From an uncultured Hungatella sp. (GTDB lineage Bacteria > Bacillota > Clostridia > Lachnospirales > Lachnospiraceae): a stretch of 25,295 nt of DNA. The notes below the pieces were generated by a model. That model did not search any database. It was given only the letters and a program-made list of their open reading frames with translations, and was not told where the DNA came from. The position numbers and the translations under genes are program-made. The stretch spans positions 1-25,295 of the forward strand of contig CAJUFP010000075.1 of NCBI GenBank assembly GCA_910585645.1. Direction: 5' to 3'. How positions within the stretch are numbered: position 1 is the stretch's first letter; each line of letters starts with the position of its first letter. Shown in pieces: positions 24,416 through 25,295 of this stretch.

Positions 24416-24421
24416 GCAGGT

Positions 24422-24793
24422 TCAGTTGTTGCCTTTAGAGGACAAAAGCTGTTCGGCCAGAGGCCGGTACTCCGGCAGCTTTAAGAGGAATGGTTCCAGA
24501 CGTCGTTTAAGTTCTGCAATCTCCAGGGGATTGGCGCTTGGCAGGCCATCCTCATTTCCGGTCAGTTCAAAAACATCCAGGGAGATTTCAGAGAAGAGTT
24601 TTTCAAACAGTTCCTCGCCGGTCTCCATGAGATAAGCATCCGGATCTTGACCTGTTTCAAAAGGAGTGAGGTCAAGATAGATATATCCGGCTTTCTCTGA
24701 CCATACAATATCCAGGTGTGTACTGGCATGGATGTAATCTTTGAATACGGCTATGATACGTTCCAGTTCTTTCCTTGCTTCTTTTCTGCTCAT
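24422..24793 (-). CDS. hypothetical ICE protein (123 aa, minus strand)
   Basis: A small acidic alpha/beta protein beginning MSRKEARKELERIIAVFKDY, with VWSEKAGYIYLDLTPF in the middle. I recall similar proteins near the mobilisation region of Lachnospiraceae ICEs, but no function is known. The start at 24793 is preferred over 24901 because AGAAAGGAAAAACTT precedes it and the upstream residues look non-coding. It is the only minus-strand gene in the ICE part and is divergent from the RHH gene, sharing the 135-nt gap 24794-24928. Confidence 0.75.
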   Translation of the reverse strand: MSRKEARKELERIIAVFKDYIHASTHLDIVWSEKAGYIYLDLTPFETGQDPDAYLMETGEELFEKLFSEISLDVFELTGNEDGLPSANPLEIAELKRRLEPFLLKLPEYRPLAEQLLSSKGNN

Positions 24794-24928
24794 AAGTTTT
24801 TCCTTTCTGTGTTCCGGCAGTCTTTGGTTGTGGGATATAGGGATATGATACCGCAGGATTGGAAAAAAGGGAATGTACAGGGAAGTGCGGGCAGGACACA
24901 AAATAATTCACAGACGAGGAGGCAGGTT

Positions 24929-25295
24929 ATGGCAAAACGGGATGACCGCATCATTACTTCGGTCTATCTGACAAAGGAGATGTGCAGCCAGATTGACAGG
25001 ATGGCGGACAGGGAGCATATCTCCCGGAATGAACAGATCCGGCGCTACATTGAGAAAGGGCTGGCGGTGGAGGGGTACAGCCAGGACATTGACCTGATCG
25101 CAGGCATCATCCGGCAGGAGGTGCAGGCAGTCTACCATATCGAGGACATCAGGGCGGTGGTGGAACAGCAGGCCAACCGCATCGCAAAGATGCACATGAA
25201 ATCCGGCAAGGTGGATGCGGCGGCTTTCTTTCTGCTGGTGAAGGTGCTGATGAACGTGGCCCATGAGGGGACGGAGGAACAGTTCGACCAGATGC
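24929..25295 (+). CDS. ribbon-helix-helix (CopG/MobC-like) protein, 3' end outside window
   Basis: The frame is open from ATG 24929 to the window end (122 codons seen). The N-terminus is a ribbon-helix-helix DNA-binding domain: a beta strand (RIITSVYLTKEM), a helix (CSQIDRMADREH), then SRNEQIRRYIEKGL. A longer alpha-helical part follows (EDIRAVVEQQANRIAKMHMKSG). GAGGAGG (24916-24922) lies 6 nt before the ATG. Next to a candidate oriT, it is probably a relaxosome accessory protein or a repressor of the mobilisation genes. The relaxase gene would be expected just downstream. Confidence 0.8.
   Translation, partial: MAKRDDRIITSVYLTKEMCSQIDRMADREHISRNEQIRRYIEKGLAVEGYSQDIDLIAGIIRQEVQAVYHIEDIRAVVEQQANRIAKMHMKSGKVDAAAFFLLVKVLMNVAHEGTEEQFDQM

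Noticed and set aside
1..25295. tRNA, rRNA or CRISPR array
   Set aside because: No cloverleaf, rRNA-like stretch or spaced direct repeats were seen by eye. In particular no suppressor tRNA is in this window.

Overview
The window looks like a chromosome segment of a gut Bacillota, most likely a Lachnospiraceae (Enterocloster / Clostridium clostridioforme-like). The evidence is moderate GC, strong AGGAGG ribosome sites, frequent TTG/GTG starts, and a Csp-like S8 protease, a sigma-54 gene and an Fe-S L-cysteine desulfidase of the types common in that family. The species cannot be settled from sequence alone.

Positions 1-6460 are ordinary chromosome. In order they hold a UPF0597/L-cysteine desulfidase gene with a clear promoter and terminator, rpoN on the minus strand, a GH1 6-phospho-beta-glucosidase with an extended -10 promoter and a strong terminator, and an S8 subtilisin-like protease. 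The protease gene stops abruptly about 25 residues after its catalytic serine. I place the left end of an integrative and conjugative element (ICE) at about 6460-6490.

From about 6490 to the window end the content is ICE backbone. It has a leader region with a promoter, a 14-codon peptide ORF and a 12-bp inverted repeat, then ParA, ParB, and a very large ArdC-like/N6-methylase/SF2-helicase protein. Next come a DUF6908 protein, a PP-loop APS-reductase-like protein, several hypothetical proteins, a DUF4314 protein, a DUF3991/TOPRIM protein, a tandem-hairpin oriT candidate, and the start of a ribbon-helix-helix protein that probably precedes the relaxase. Integrase, relaxase and type IV secretion genes are not in the window and presumably lie to the right.

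Two short transcription units sit inside the backbone. One (20086-21083) has its own promoter, a structured 5' leader, a 66-aa protein, a flavin reductase and a terminator. The other (22721-24188) has its own promoter, a flavodoxin-fold oxidoreductase, a Fic protein lacking the catalytic histidine, and a terminator.

The most unusual observations are: (i) two in-frame amber codons in otherwise continuous frames of two large ICE genes, at positions that may be glutamines in relatives; (ii) a frameshift and a suspected C-terminal deletion in the helicase, which argue for decay rather than recoding; (iii) a TnpV-like gene with its own ribosome site overprinted on a low-complexity linker of the helicase frame; (iv) a structured leader before the flavin reductase unit; and (v) four tandem hairpins in the mobilisation region.
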